Assembly (NCBI GenBank): GCA_963920635.1
Contig: OY987298.1
Location: 124,567,735-124,631,734, forward strand
DNA from: Pseudeuparius sepicola
Lineage: Eukaryota; Arthropoda; Insecta; Coleoptera; Anthribidae
Length of the DNA stretch: 64,000 bases
Reading direction: 5' to 3'
Shown: positions 11,450 through 24,700 of the stretch, in pieces
Numbering within the stretch: the stretch's first letter is position 1
Layout: each line of letters starts with the position of its first letter
Position numbers and translations under genes: made by a program
The notes under the pieces: generated by a model
Database searches by the model: none
Told to the model about the DNA's origin: nothing
The model's input: the letters and a program-made list of their open reading frames with translations, nothing else

Positions 11450-12875
11450 CAGGGTCATTCAAACTCGGCGTCCCAGGCCGGTAGCCGGCAAACGAAAAGA
11501 GTAAAAAAATCTGCATGTGGGATCTTAAATGGGACCAATTGTAGACCAAACTAAGATTAAAATTTAAAAAAATGACAAACGGCGCTAGGCGTCGCGACGC
11601 CCGGTATAATTGTTTTCTAACGAACATACTTTTTTTATTGGACACGTGGATACCTCAATTTTTCTCCACAACTTTTATCTAATGCATTTTGTCAGTTTTT
11701 GTCCGCTTAAGAAGTTACAGGAAAAAATTTCCAGAAGATTAAAGGTGCTAATTGACTCTTTAAACTCTGAGTAGGCCATGACAATTTGTTTTAACTTGTC
11801 AGTTTGGCATTATAATTTGCAGCACTAGCATAAATCAGTGTAAAAAGTAGTGTTTTGTGATGGCCACACACGACGATAAAGTAAATATGCTACTTACTTA
11901 CTTACTTGATTATTAAACACTATGTATGATTATTAAACACTATGTATTGTATACAGGTGCCTACCTCTCAACTTCTATCAATGTCATTATTCTAATACCT
12001 ATAATAAAATTTTTTTGACAATATTATATAATAATTTCTAAAAACTTTTGGTAAGATAACTATTTTCATTGTAAATTTGTATGTTAGCTTCTCTTCTTTT
12101 TAGAATTACTAGTCTGATGATAGCTCAGTAGAGCAGAAACTAGTTACAACTATTTTATTGTATATTTATTTATTATATTGTGGTTCTCTAGACTTCGAGG
12201 ATCTTATTTCTACATAAATATGCTACTTATTTATGGAGAAACCCAGAAAAATGCTAGAAGAGCTGCAAATATTTATCGACAAAGGCATCCTGACCGGTAT
12301 GCACCTAGCTATAAAATGTTTTTGCGACTAGAGCAAAATATAAGAAATAATAAAGATGCATTTAATATCAGAAAAGGCAAAAGTATAAGAAGAAGGGCCA
12401 GAAGTGATGAAAATATAGGTAGCAATTATTTAGCATGCTAAAAAGCGATTAGAAATATGCTTAGCAAATTGAGGAGAGCATGTCGAAAATGTGTTGTAAT
12501 TAATTTAATTGTTTAAATCTTCCAATTCCAACAAATGGTCATGGCCTACTCAGAGTTTAAAGTGTAAATAATTAGCCCCTTTAATTTTTTGAATACTTTT
12601 TCCTGTAACTTCTTAAGCGGACAAAAACTGACAAAACGCCTAAGATAAAAGTTGTAGAGAAAAAATGGAGGTATCCACGTGAGCAATAAAAAAAGTATAT
12701 TCTTTAGAAAAAAATTATACCGGGCGTCGCGACGCCTGGCGCCGTTTGTCATTTTTTTATTTTAATCTTAGTTTGGTCTACAATTGGTCCCATTTAAGAT
12801 CCCATACATGCAGATTTTTTTCACTCTTTTCGTTTGCCCGCTATAGGCCTGAGACGCCGAGTTTGAATGACCCTG
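11450..12875. mobile_element. Internally deleted IS630/Tc1-mariner-like element with ~340-bp TIRs
   Basis: The ends are CAGGGTCATTCAAACTCGGC and its complement, flanked by TA (11448-11449 and 12876-12877). Inverted arms run about 340 bp inwards (11450-11790 and 12540-12875) with shared words such as GACCAATTGTAGACCAAAC and TGTCCGCTTAAGAAGTTACA. The interior keeps an N-terminal transposase fragment (12220-12441) but no catalytic domain, so it is a deletion derivative. Its long TIRs and DUF4817-type protein place it in the same broad group as 23339-25715. Confidence 0.85.
12220..12441 (+). pseudogene. Transposase N-terminal fragment (DUF4817-type helix-turn-helix)
   Basis: From ATG at 12220 the frame reads MLLIYGETQKNARRAANIYR followed by QRHPDRYAPSYKMFLRLEQN and a basic tail, then stops. 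The spacing of the aromatic/Tyr, RHPDR and FxRLxQNxR motifs is that of the helix-turn-helix domain that opens many insect IS630-like transposases. The catalytic DDD/DDE domain is absent. It lies between the inverted arms of the 11450-12875 element, consistent with internal deletion. Confidence 0.75.
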
Positions 12876-13821
12876 TACCTATTATTCTATTACTACTATC
12901 CTTGCTCATGCACTACTTACTATAGTATTATTACAGTGAATGAGAATTAGAATTTAAATGGAATCTTGAAATCTTCAGAAAATGATATAGGCAAAATCAG
13001 TGGCAAAACCTAAGCATTCTTTGCCGGTAGCTCATTCGGGTGCCGTTGCCGGCAGCGGAGGCACATAATATACATAATAATGTAATCGCTACTGACAACT
13101 CTCTCCGACTACTCTGTTGTGTCTGGAATACTCCGCCGGCGAACGGTGTCGCGTCGGTCACAAAAAACTCTTGAGTGTTATTTCGCCGATGTATAATGGA
13201 ATATATTTAAAATAGATGACGTAGAAATTTGCTTGTCAAACCGTAAGCAATCAGAAGTGCGTGCATTTTTAATAAATGTTTTCGCTTTTTTGGAATTAAA
13301 AAAAAACTTATTTCGGGAGAGAATTATTGTCAAGTACGAAAGGAATGTTTACGCCTTGGCATAGCTTCGCCACTGGTGTACGTTTTTATAACAAAGAAAT
13401 CATACACATTCATTTTTAATGCATTACAAGGGTGTATACAGGGTATTCCAGATTTTTTGATCAGGACATTTTGCAGAAAAACTCATTGTAAGGTGGGTTG
13501 CTCATAATATAAACATGTCAGGTCCTAAGTCCTAAAGTTCTTTGTTTCTGTTATTTTTTTTTACATAAACAAAATTTAACTCCTGCCTACCAATGTAATT
13601 TTTTAGATTGGCCAGATATTTAAATATTTCTGAATGTAGGAAAAAGTATAGTCCTCCTTACGGCAGAATGCGTGCGACGTAAGGGGGAAGAACTCGTAAA
13701 TATTATAGAATTAGTCACAGTTCAGGGGCGTAGCTCAATTTTGTATAACTCACTGACTTGATTTTCATATAATTGTTATTTAATTTATAGTTAACATTAT
13801 TCTTAACGGTGATGCCTTAGA
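12876..13821. other. Repeat-derived DNA, no gene
   Basis: Segment 12880-13075 is an inverse, diverged copy of sequence around 7030-7090 and 7660-7790 (shared word TATTCTCATTCATTGTAATT). A CAGGGTATTCCAG terminus occurs at 13440 without a visible partner. The word ATGCATTACAAGGGT at 13420-13435 pairs with its inverse at 11385-11400. Confidence 0.5.
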
Positions 13822-13902
13822 CTATGGAGGAAAGCAAACCCTTATAACATTGGCAATTATTTCTCGTGTTTGAGAATGCAACGTTATTCCCTGTTTACTC
13901 AT
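13822..13902 (-). pseudogene. Short transposon-like N-terminal fragment
   Basis: From ATG at 13902 (context GCGCAAAATGAG) a 26-residue frame reads MSKQGITLHSQTREIIANVI and then stops. The KxxxLHSQTREIIxNV pattern resembles, from memory, the N-terminus of a family of insect transposon proteins. No continuation is visible on the minus strand beyond 13822. It may be a decayed first exon; the GC-rich DNA at 13905-14130 would be its leader. Confidence 0.3.
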
Positions 13903-14459
13903 TTTGCGCACGTTAACTCCCGAACATACGAAACGCCACTGAGCTCTCTGCGAAGCTTGCCGGCGGCCGAAAAACTGAGCGCTGTGTGGTAGCCCAAATA
14001 CACAGTTAACTTTACGTACCATAGAAACAGGCACAAAACGCGTTGGCTAACTGGTTTTCTCGCCCGGTTCGCTGGCTGAAGTGCTTTGTTGCAGTATTTC
14101 AATGGCGATGGTAGACTCGACGATGTTGAAAAATCTATAATAGGTGTTTTATTACACCGCGTTAAAAATAAATGATAAATAAAAATGAGTAAGTGGTCGC
14201 GTGATGCGAGCTTTATTATTTCTGTATTACAGAGTTCAGAAATTCGGCTTAAATATGCTAAAACTTGTATTCGCCAATAAATAATGACTACTCGTATAGG
14301 AAATCTCGCAACGCTGCCCGCATTCTTTATTTGAGGTAAAGACGTGAAAAATTGAATAAGAAAAGTCACATTATTTTAGCCCAAAGAATCTGACGTTGCT
14401 AGTTTTAAAGAACATAATCCTTTTAATTTCAGAAAATATTGGATATTATATATGAAGTA

Positions 14460-16835
14460 CAGGGTGGCCCACCACGAACTGCATCGATCTATATCAAAAT
14501 ATTCACCAAAATATTTTGGTGAATCTGGCACTTCCGGTTATACCGGAAGTTGATATCAACTTTCTTTTCTCAAATGGAACACCCTGTATATTATTGCATT
14601 GTTGGATTCTAGGCGTCATTTTGGAACAAAAACATGCAACATGTCCTATGTCTAAATCCAACCGTTCTTGAGATATTTGCATCTTTCCGAAAAAAATGAC
14701 AGGTGCAGACCTAAAGTCAATGAGCAATAATTTATACGAGGAAACCGCGAAATTTCAAAACGAATTTTTGGCATCGTGTAACAAAAGCCCCGACCTAGTG
14801 ATCTTTGCTGAGAAATAAATCCGTTCTTATACATGGTGTTCAAAAAATATGAATAAAAATTACATTCAAAATGTGCTTAAATTTCAAAATTTTCAAATGG
14901 AAACCCCTATTTTTTTTAATGCGATCTTATTCACCACTAAAAATGATGACAACTTTGTGTAAGGTTTCCTATACCTAAATGCAGTAATTTTCAATTAATT
15001 TACGAAAAACCCACTTTTCGCCCATAAAATGCGGGGTTTGCTTAACGCTTGGAAAATCATATTAGCCTTGGACGTTGAAAAGACAGACAATGGCGGCTGA
15101 GGAAATGTCACTTGATTTATAAACTATTGTCAACAATCATGCCGGCGCGTTTAAATTACACAAACGCAGAATTATTTAATTTTTTTATTATCTACGGAGA
15201 ATGCAACAAATTAATAGCGTTGGGTGAAGAAACGGTAATAGCAAGAACGTGCAATACATAATCTTCGTTTATGTAATTTAAGCGCGCCGGCATTATTGTT
15301 AACAATAATTTATAAACATTTCCTCAGCCGCGATTGTCTTTTCAACGTCCACGGCTAATATGATTTTCCAAGCGTTAAGCAAACCCCGCATTTTATGGGC
15401 GAAAAATGGGTTTTTCGTAAATTAATCGAAAATTTCTGCATTTAGGTAGGTATAGGAAACCTTACACAAAGTTGTCATCATTTTTAGTGGTGAATAAGAT
15501 CGCATTTAAAAAAATGGGGGTTTCCATTTGAAAATTTCGAGATTTAAGCACATTTTGATTGTAATTTTTATTCATATTTTGCAAGAACGGATTTATTTCT
15601 CAGCAGAGATCACTAGGTCACCTGTAATTTTTTTCTGAAAGATGCAAATATCTCAAAAACGGTTGGATTTAGACATAGGACATGTTGCATGTTTTTGTTC
15701 CAAAATGACGCCTAGAATAAAAAAATGCAATAATATACAGGGTGTTCCATTTGAGATAAGAAAGTTGACATCGATTTCCGGTATAACCGAAAGTGCCAGA
15801 TTCACCAAAATATTTTAGTTGAGCAGCGCCCATCGGCATTGGTGAGGTGCCAAATTTTCAGAATTTTCCTACTTTTATTTTTCCATATACAGGGTGAGTC
15901 GAAGTTAAACCGCCATACTCAAAATTTGAGTAGTATTTTTAAAAATAAATGGGGTTCTTCATATAACATTTTGTCCAAAAACGCTTCGTTTTCGACATAC
16001 AGAGCGTCAAAGTTTTCTTTTAAAAACAGAAAAAAATTAGTATTTTCGGTTCCATTTATGCTATCGAGTTGAAAATTGGTACTTTTATGTTTTCTGGGAC
16101 GGCGATTATGAATTTTCTATCAACTTTCTTCTAGCCGCTAGAGGGCGTTGGCTACGTCGTTACTTTCGAACAAAAGTGTTTTAAACTTTTTTGTCGTTGA
16201 AAAATCTGCATTTTAGAACTTTAACCAAGACAACTTTATTAGCAAAAACAGAGAAAAAGCGCTTCAACGTTTAGGTAGTAGGCTTTGAAAACAATTGTGG
16301 GTTACTAATTTCACAAAAATTGTTAATTTTAGGACAATACCTACTGTAAATAAAGAATTCCAAATGAATAAATCCCATTTCTCAGCCTACTACGAAATTT
16401 TAATTTTTTCGAATTCACGCGCACCGCGACACAAAATTGCGTTTTTCATGAAAACGGTTAAGGTTTTCGTATTTTTACAAGAGACATTTTTTGTTCAAAA
16501 TCGAATGTAATTTAATATTCCGCTGTCTAAAATGCAGATTTTTCAACGACAAAAAAGTTTAAAACACTTTTGTCCGAAATTAACGACGTCCCAGAAAACA
16601 TAAAAGTAGGTACCAATTTTCAACTCGATAGCATAAATGGAACCGAAAATACTATTTTTTTTCTGTTTTTAAAAGAAAACTTTGACGCTTTGTATGTCGA
16701 AAACGAAGCGTTTTTGGACAAAATGTTATATGAAGAACCCCATTTATTTTTAAAAATACTACACAAATTTTGAGTATGGCGGTTTAACTTCGACTCACCC
16801 TGAATAGATCGATGCAGTTCGTGGTGGGCCACCCG
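14460..16835. mobile_element. Composite fold-back element with another element nested inside
   Basis: The outer ends CAGGGTGGCCCACCACGAAC and its complement (last bases CACCCG, one base short of the usual CACCCTG) are flanked by TA. Inside, arms 14505-15080 and 15340-15825 fold on each other about a centre near 15210. The left arm carries about 90 bp (14703-14793) absent from the right. Between the right arm and the right end sits a second complete element (15890-16802). Frames in this interval are shadows of the arms. Confidence 0.85.
15890..16802. mobile_element. Nested fold-back MITE, CAGGGTGAGTCGAAG ends
   Basis: The 913-bp element has inverted ends CAGGGTGAGTCGAAGTTAAA and its complement. 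The arms share TTTGAGTAGTATTTTTAAAA, GTCCAAAAACGCTTCGTTTT and AAACTTTTTTGTCGTTGAAA. It interrupts the outer element, so it is the younger insertion. No transposase. Confidence 0.85.
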
Positions 16836-16934
16836 TATAGTGTTCAAACAATAATGTCTCGTTTTCCAAATGATAACCTTCTTCTACGACGGTTTTCAGA
16901 GACGGCCATTAGTTTATTTTACCGGCAGACTTGC

Positions 16935-17760
16935 TGGCAGCGGAGATACTGGCTAAATTTAGAGGCATCTGGCGAGTCAAGTGTGCCATGGAATCCCCTC
17001 AAAACAGTTGAATGGTCAACAGGACCACTCAAAGTTTTAGTGAGCAAAGATTCAGTACAAAAAACTTTATACTGGTCAAAATTGTTGGAGAATTACTGAA
17101 AAAATATTAATAAACACGAGTAATTTATTTGTACAAAATGCCAACCAACAAATAAAAAGTAATTTAAATTATTGGCTCTTTCTCAACAAACTCACATATG
17201 ATACATTTTCTGTGAGTTTCCTTTCTGTTGTGGCACACCAGCCACCTAAACTCATATGCCAGTAAGACCCTAGCAAGGTTCTGTATTTTTAAGACTTAGT
17301 TCGTTTTTTGTGTCTGGGACGGTTTTGATATATTCAAGTTTTGACCGCAACTGTATATTTTGTATTGGACACCAACATTTTGAGTGGTCAGTGGTCCTGT
17401 TGCCCACTCAACTGTTTTGAGGGGATTCCATGGTACACTTGACTTGTTAGATGCCTTTAAAATTCCTATTTTCCTCTGCTTTGGCACCCTGTGGAATGCG
17501 AGGTAGAATGGAACTGCCTGTACCTACATTTTTTGTTCAAAAATCGCTAAACGGTTTTCGTGACAATCGGAGTATCAAAAAATTGTAGCCGGCCCTCGGT
17601 TTGCATTTTGAAAATGTGACAGGAAGGTCAAAAGAAGTGGTTTTAAAGGCCTTTCAAACAAAGAAAAGTTCAGGCGATTATGTCAAAAAATAAAGAATTT
17701 GTGGATTTGCTTAAAAGTAGACACCCTGTATCTCGGAAACAGGATGTCCGAACATCTTCC
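16935..17760. repeat. Copy of the GGCATCTGGCGAGTCAAG repeat family
   Basis: Words AGGCATCTGGCGAGTCAAGT and CCTCAAAACAGTTGAATGGT at the left are repeated inversely at 17385-17460, and the right part (AAAGGCCTTTCAAACAAAGA) matches 48120-48150 and 61150-61180. Related copies lie at 46836-46940, 47780-48240 and 60479-61262. The frames here are not genes. Confidence 0.75.
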
Positions 17761-18217
17761 TGGAAAAAGCACTGAATTCGTAGGAAAATTCTATGTTACT
17801 TTCATGTTTCCAGTTTTTTCTAGGCTAGAAAATAAGAAAGACTTGCATTTTGCATTTCCGCATATTATAAATTTGACAACATTGTTTAATTTCGATGTTT
17901 TAGAGATGTTTGCCCTTAACCGTTTTAAAACTAAATATTAGCTTTTGGTTTCTTTTTATAAATGTTTACTGACAAAAAATTTCATAACACGAATTACTAC
18001 TACTTGAGCCACCCTCCACTGCAAATTAATTAAATGAAGTATGTGGAGGGTAATTCTTTAGTAATTTAAAAAAATTAAATATACTTACGTTATAATTTCT
18101 TATGCTGCATATATTTGTTAGAAATAATTTTTAAAAAGCAATTAAGATATTAATCACATTGCATAATGCACGATAAACACAAAATCTACCTATAAATAAC
18201 AAAATAAAATATAGCAT
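17761..18217. other. No recognised feature
   Basis: AT-rich DNA between the repeat on the left and the candidate polyadenylation signal of the secreted-protein gene. I see no exon or inverted repeat. Confidence 0.5.
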
Positions 18218-18223
18218 TTTATT
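18218..18223 (-). terminator. Candidate polyadenylation signal AATAAA
   Basis: A minus-strand AATAAA about 320 nt past the TAG stop at 18545-18547. It is the most plausible 3'-end signal in the expected range, but AATAAA is common in such AT-rich DNA, so position is the only support. Confidence 0.4.
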
Positions 18224-18544
18224 TAAAAAAATATACAAAATATCTTACACTGTACAATTCATTCTAAGATCTACTATGCCTAAATCGTAATCTAAAATAT
18301 TAAAGCTAATTTTTCGAAATTACATAGGAATTGGGTATACCTAAGTAAGTATTTAGAGAATTTTCTGATGCTAGATTTCTACTGCGCCTGACTTATGAGC
18401 AATTGGCTTTCAAATAAGCATCAGAAGATCTCTTACCAATCCACCCAGAAATCAATCTTTTCCCGTACGTACAGTGCTACAATATTATTTCAAAATCGAT
18501 CACATTTTCGATGTAATATTTTTTTCTGTTAATGGCAACTGCTT

Positions 18545-18759
18545 CTATGATTGTCCAGTCTTGCTGTATCCGGCGGTGATCAAGACGTTGTTTTCGACGG
18601 AAATCAGTTCCGAAAGGCCTCGTTTTACGGGGAGACCATCAGAAACACCAACTATGCTTTCCAACGGGGCTGATGCTTCCGACATCATGTCATCTTGGAG
18701 CGATTCAGCAATCGGAAGTTTAGATTCTAGAATATTCGAAGCAGAGTCTTGAACATTGT
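18545..18759 (-). CDS. Secreted-protein gene, last coding exon
   Basis: The acceptor is TTCTATTCCAG before 18759. The exon receives one base from the previous exon (G+AC gives Asp) and encodes a Ser/Glu/Leu-rich C-terminus ending NVLITAGYSKTGQS and a TAG stop at 18547-18545. The length of 215 nt fits the phase exactly. Confidence 0.85.
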
Positions 18760-21700
18760 CTGGAATAGAAATATAGATTATTATCTTTAAAAAGCCTACT
18801 AAAACTGGAAAGCCAATTTACTCGATCAATGAAAATACTTTTTATTACCTACCTAGAGTTTCTGTATCCTTCTTAGCAGAATCCTCAATTACAGTTTTCT
18901 TTTCTTCATCGTTGGAAGCTTCGCTCACCACTTCTTTAGCTTCTTCATGTAACGAATTAGCTTCAGCTGCGTCTACAAATGCCGCTGACAATTCACCACT
19001 CAGTTTATTTACAGACTTTGTTGGAATATCGTACATGTATATTTCTTTGTCTTTCGTATCTTCAGTTCTAAAAATAATAACCTTATAATTTAATTTGAAA
19101 CAAAATTCGTCAAATTTTCGTGCTATTAAAAACATTTAGTGACTTAAACTCTAACACAAATAAATGAAGATATTTTAACACATTGTTGTTTTTCCAAATT
19201 ATTTATATGTAATATGAGAAAAATTAAGTGAAAGTAGAATCGATTAAGGATATTCTATAGTCTGCCAGTTGCTAAAACAAGTTTTTTGAGAATATCTCGT
19301 TGAATTCGAAATTTAGTGGAAAGTTCCCAATCCCAAATTCTGTCTCTTAAGCTTTATCTTCACATAAATATTGATAGGAAAATACTAGCCAATTTTGTCA
19401 AAAGACCAGTTTTTATTTTATTCAAAATTGGCTAGTAGGTACCTGTATTCCTTGCAATATTTATGTGAAAATAAAGCTTATGAATTTGGAATAAAACGTA
19501 ACTTTCTACTAAATTTCGAATTCAACGAAACATTCACAAAAACGTGTTTTGACAACTGACAAACTGTAGAACAGCCTTAAGAGGGGGTTGCCGACAGCGA
19601 AAGTGACGTTAGATTTCGTATTTTTTTAAGTTGTATAGCGTAAAATCTAATAACATTTTACCTGGCAAAAATTTTGTACAAACATCTCTGTCGTAAGATC
19701 TTAAAAGCATATGTACTGGAAATATTATTTTTCCCAAGGTTTTCATAAACTATAAAACAAAACACAGCTTGTAATATCTTATGATTAAAATGAAGACAGA
19801 GATGTTTGTACTAAACTTTTGCCAGGTAAAATGTTATTAGATTTTATGCTATACAACTTAAAAAAATACGAAATCTAACGTCACTTTCGCTGTCGGCAAC
19901 ACCCTCTTAAGTATGCGTTTTGTTGCAATCTTGTTTATCTGCACACTCAACTTGTACCTAATAAATTAATCCAAATTATTAGAAACAGAAAATTATATTT
20001 CTTCTATTTCGATTTATTCGGCAAAACAATAATCATAAAAGTATTAATTTTGGGTTAGCGATAATGTATATCTTTTTTTATACTATTTGATAAAATCTAC
20101 TTAGTAACTAGAAGGTAAGATTGCTGTTAAAATATTGGCAGTAACAAAATTCTGACTTGACTTATAATAAATTCTTACCCAATTACTAACAAAACCACTG
20201 CCTGCTTAGCGGCCTCTGTCTTATTTTGGCCCGCGAAAAACTTATTGTAATTTTCTTTAGTTGGATTAACCAATAGTTCTTTTAGGGTCTCTTCTTGGAT
20301 TAAGTCCAAATCGGAAGCTTCCTTTGCGTCTCTGGTTTTTCTCTCAGAAGAAAAATCATAGGAAACTGGAGCAAGAACCACTACGCTTGAGATCTTCTTT
20401 CCTTTCAGTTCTGGGACATCAGGAATTGGGAATTGAGTACCGTTGACTTTTAGTGGTAGATACCTGAAATGTTGACAAATTCTCAGATGTACCTAACCTA
20501 CACACTGGTCTTGTTCTACTCAATTTTCTCAGTGGGAAAAGCGACCAGCATAGTAATAGTTTGCCATTCATAAGGTCCTACATTCCTACTTAACAAAATT
20601 TTTACTTTTCTATTTTTAATTCATTAGTTTTGAAATTATTTTAAAATACTCTGCTGAACAATAACGTGTTTAGGTTTATACTTCTTATCTGACTCTGAAG
20701 GTTGACAAGAAACTTGCTTTACAAAATGGGCTGTAAAAGAACTTAGATATTTTATGTATATCCAACCCAGGGACTCTTCAAAATAAGAGGACCCAGCACT
20801 TACATAATAATATACTTTACCTTCCAAAGTGAGGATTATTCTTTTCACAGTCTAATGATTTTATTGGAGATTCTTAAGAATATATAACAACTCAATTTAA
20901 TACTTCATAACGAGAAAATACTAAAATAGGTATAAATATTACAAAGCCTTTTTGCCCTGCCTAATTAAATTTTAATATGCATTATGATCGGAAATATTTT
21001 GTCCCCGATGGCACTGGTTATGCAATACATGTCACATAAGACTTGATGGCAGTTGGACACTGACATATTATAACCTTGTGTAAGTCCACTTGCGACCTCC
21101 TTAAGCCGGATCAGGGACCCTTTAAAGGAAGGGGACCCAGCATTATACTTTCCAAAGTGAGGCCTAGGTATTCTTTCCTCATTCTAATGGTATTAGTGAT
21201 GCCAAGTATGCCATTTTATTGGAGAATCTATAAATATAACAGGTGCTTTCATTGTTAGTAAAAATTAATAATGGTTTCCATGATTTCTAAAAATTTTAGA
21301 CTTGACAATTTAGTGTTTCACAGGACAAGATTTCTTGTCTTGTAAGGCCCATTCTTGTCTTGTCTTGCAAAGCAAGACAAGAAATTAAATTCATTCTTGT
21401 CTTGCACGACTCTTGCTGGAAAAAAATCTTGTCTTGCAAGCAAGATTTCTTGCAATTTCTTGTTCTTGCATTTTTTGTTTAGTGACGTCATCGCAAGACT
21501 CTTGTTTGCAAGAGTCTTGCTACCGAGACTCTTGTTAGCAAGACTCTTGCATTATTTATTACGTGTAGGTAAAGCTTGTCATTGTCGAGACAAGTTGACG
21601 CAGCACTGCAGAGCCGCGGCGCGGCAGGGCGCGGGGTCCACAGTGCCAGAGACCAAGGAAGGGGAGAATACCTATACACTCGACGACGGCGGCGACTTTG

Positions 21701-24700
21701 ATGTTTGGCAGCCGGTGGTCGCCATGTTCTCTGTTTAGAAGACAGGGCAGTATTTAGAATTTAGTAAAGGGATAGTGTAGGTCTGTACTCAGATATTTTA
21801 AGTCATTCATTGATAAACACAAAACAAATCATACATACTGAAATGATGATTAAAACAGGCAAAAATGTTAATTGGATTTTTAAGGAATGTTTTTAATTTG
21901 AGGTAGTTAGATATGTAACTGAAATATGTAGTAGGTATGAAAAGGCGATTTTTCCTATCTTATTCCAAAAATTTAATATTTTATTGATCTTAAAATTTGA
22001 CGACTGCCTGAGCAATATTTTTTAAGCCATCATTTTGTAGAATACAAATGAAAAACAATATGAATTAGTCGTCAGTTTAATTAAATATACCTACCCAGTT
22101 CTAAAACAGTTTCGTTCTTTTGATTATCATAAAAACTTAAAAAGGTGCTATTACGCACTATATTACGCGTGTTTGTCGCTATTACTTTAGAAGGGTGCCT
22201 AACTTCTTGATAAAAAAAACTGAGCAATTAGTATCCATAATAGGTACATTTAATTATTGACGCAGATTTTTTTGTTATTATTTGTATTTATTTTTTCCAT
22301 TTAAATAATAATTTTGTTTTAATGTTTTCATGATTTTCAATTCGAAATGCCTCTAACTAAGACTTTCCTTTCTGTTAAAGTTATTTTAATCTCTGTGGAT
22401 TTCGATATTTGTGTGGAAGTGGACTAAAAACTCGAAACCCACTCTGCTATAATAACCCGATCTACATTACGCCACAATAATACGAAGCGAAACAATGCAT
22501 TAGGAAAGTCCAATAGACTCCGTTGGTTGTTTAAGTATTTTAGAAAAATATAGTTAAATAAAACTTATAAAAAATAAATTAATCCACTGCAGTTAACTGC
22601 AGTAATTCAAAAAATAAAAAAATATATTAATTTCCAACGAATATTGTAAATAAAATATAATATATTTACTAGATACTAGTATATACTTATTCTTGAATAA
22701 CCGTTTATATTTATGCTCATTTTGCAAAAATCAGTATTATTCAACATCGTTGTCACTTACATTTTATTATTTATCCTATATCCTATTAAAGTTTTGCAGA
22801 AATTATATTTACAGATAATGATTTTTGCAAGATTTCTTGCTTTTAGCAAGATTTCTTGCAAATTTGCAAGACTTGCAGAATAATTTCTTGTCTTGTCTTG
22901 CAAAGCAAGAAATTTGCAAGAGTCTTGTGAAACACTATGACAATTTGTGTCTACAAGTACAGAATATGCCTTGTGGTCTCCTTGGAGTCTACAGAAAACA
23001 ACTTACCCTCAAGGCTTCACTTTTCCTATGCGATAGACTGTGATATGCTGGGTCCCTGAGCCGGATTTACGTTTGACGTTGCCGTTTGAAGTTCGACGTT
23101 TCCGTTTGACGTTGCCGCAGCTCTGTTTCCAAAGTCGTTTATAAACTTTTTCCGTTCGGTTTAGAATTTTCTGTACGCCTGCGTGGTATCAACGCCAGAA
23201 AGATAAACCATAAGAACAACAACCATTGTCATCGAAGCGAAGTAGTTCGATTTTATTATATTCTGATTTAGCAACTTTGATCCATTCTGTTAACTACCAT
23301 GTAGCGTTATTTTGGATAAAATATTATAATATTAGGTACAGGGTGGGCCATCCAAGCGGAAAAAGTGTGCTACGTGGAGACACGTTAACATAAAATCGTC
23401 ATTCAAAAAATGAGGTTGTAGTAAAAATTAAGGGGAATTCGAGGGTGTACCCTAATTTTGTATACGGGGGTCGGTAAAAAAGTTATCGCGAAAAACATTT
23501 TTTGCAAAATAAAAAAATATTTTTTTTACCTACACATCCATTAGAGAACCTTTAAGTAGTATTCCCGAATATTCAGTTTTTTAACATAACTTCCGGTTAT
23601 AACGGAAATGAAAGTGGTTTTCTCCATTTTACAACTTACACATTTCTCTTAACCATCACAGGATTCCTTTTTTAATTCTGAATCCAACGATATATAATTT
23701 GACCTATTTATTTCCAACCGTTTCCGAGATATTTATCAGAGAAGCTCCATCAAACTAGATACATGGTCTCATGGTCGGTGTCTGATGTTCGATCTGAGTA
23801 GGCCAAACAATAAAACCAAATTTATGACAAATCAAGTCAGCCATGATAATAAAACTGACAGTCGAGTAGGCTGTCAATTCAATATTTCTATTTACGTGTC
23901 AGATTAGTCTAAAATTTTGTTGCTGAAGCTGTTAGTAGTTGCAGTTTAAAAAATGTTTTTGAAAGAAGAATGCTGTGATATTTTAGAGATCTTCATCAAA
24001 AATGATAAAAGATACGTAGAAACTTTGAGGGAGTATTCTTCTAAATATCCAAATAGGAATGTTCCGAGTGCTTCATTTATATGTAAGCTGTATCGAAGAT
24101 TCAGATCGACAGGAAGTGTGATTAGCAAGAGAAAAAAAGGGTTTAGAATTAGTGAGGACGAGAGAGAACGAATTTTAAATTATTTCAGAAGAAATAACGA
24201 AAAATCTCAGAGAGATGCAGCGAGAGACTTACAAATTCCCCGGTCTACAATACAAAGGGTAACGAAATTAAGCAAATTTAAAGCCTTCAAAATATTACCT
24301 GTTCAAAGGCTATTCCCTGGAGATGCTGCAAGAAGACTGGAATATTGTCAAACAATGTTAAACTTTTATTTTGCCAGAGGTGGAGCTGGATTTTTTAAAC
24401 AAATTATTTGGTCCGATGAAGCTACATTTACAACGGCGGGAATATACAACCGGAAAAATAGTATATTTTGGTCTGTTGACAATCCACGGGCATTTCGTGA
24501 AGTTGTGAAATCCGGCAGAAATTCCGTGGGTGTTTGGTGCGGAATTGTGGGAAATTTTATAATAGGCCCTCTATTTTATTCAGGAAGTATGACAGGTAGG
24601 AAATACCTACATTTAATCCAGAACGAATTGGAACAATACTTTGACCAGTTGCCATTAATTTTTCTTAACCAACTCCAAGAAAGACAATTAATATGGCAGC

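Noticed and set aside
13899..14369. 156-aa minus-strand open frame
   Set aside because: No motif and odd composition; it crosses a GC-rich leader-like patch and overlaps, in another frame, the better-supported transposon-like fragment at 13822-13902.
15839..16847. Mirror-image frames containing HTQNLSSIFKNKWGSSYNIL
   Set aside because: They are the two inverted arms of the MITE at 15890-16802 read from opposite strands.
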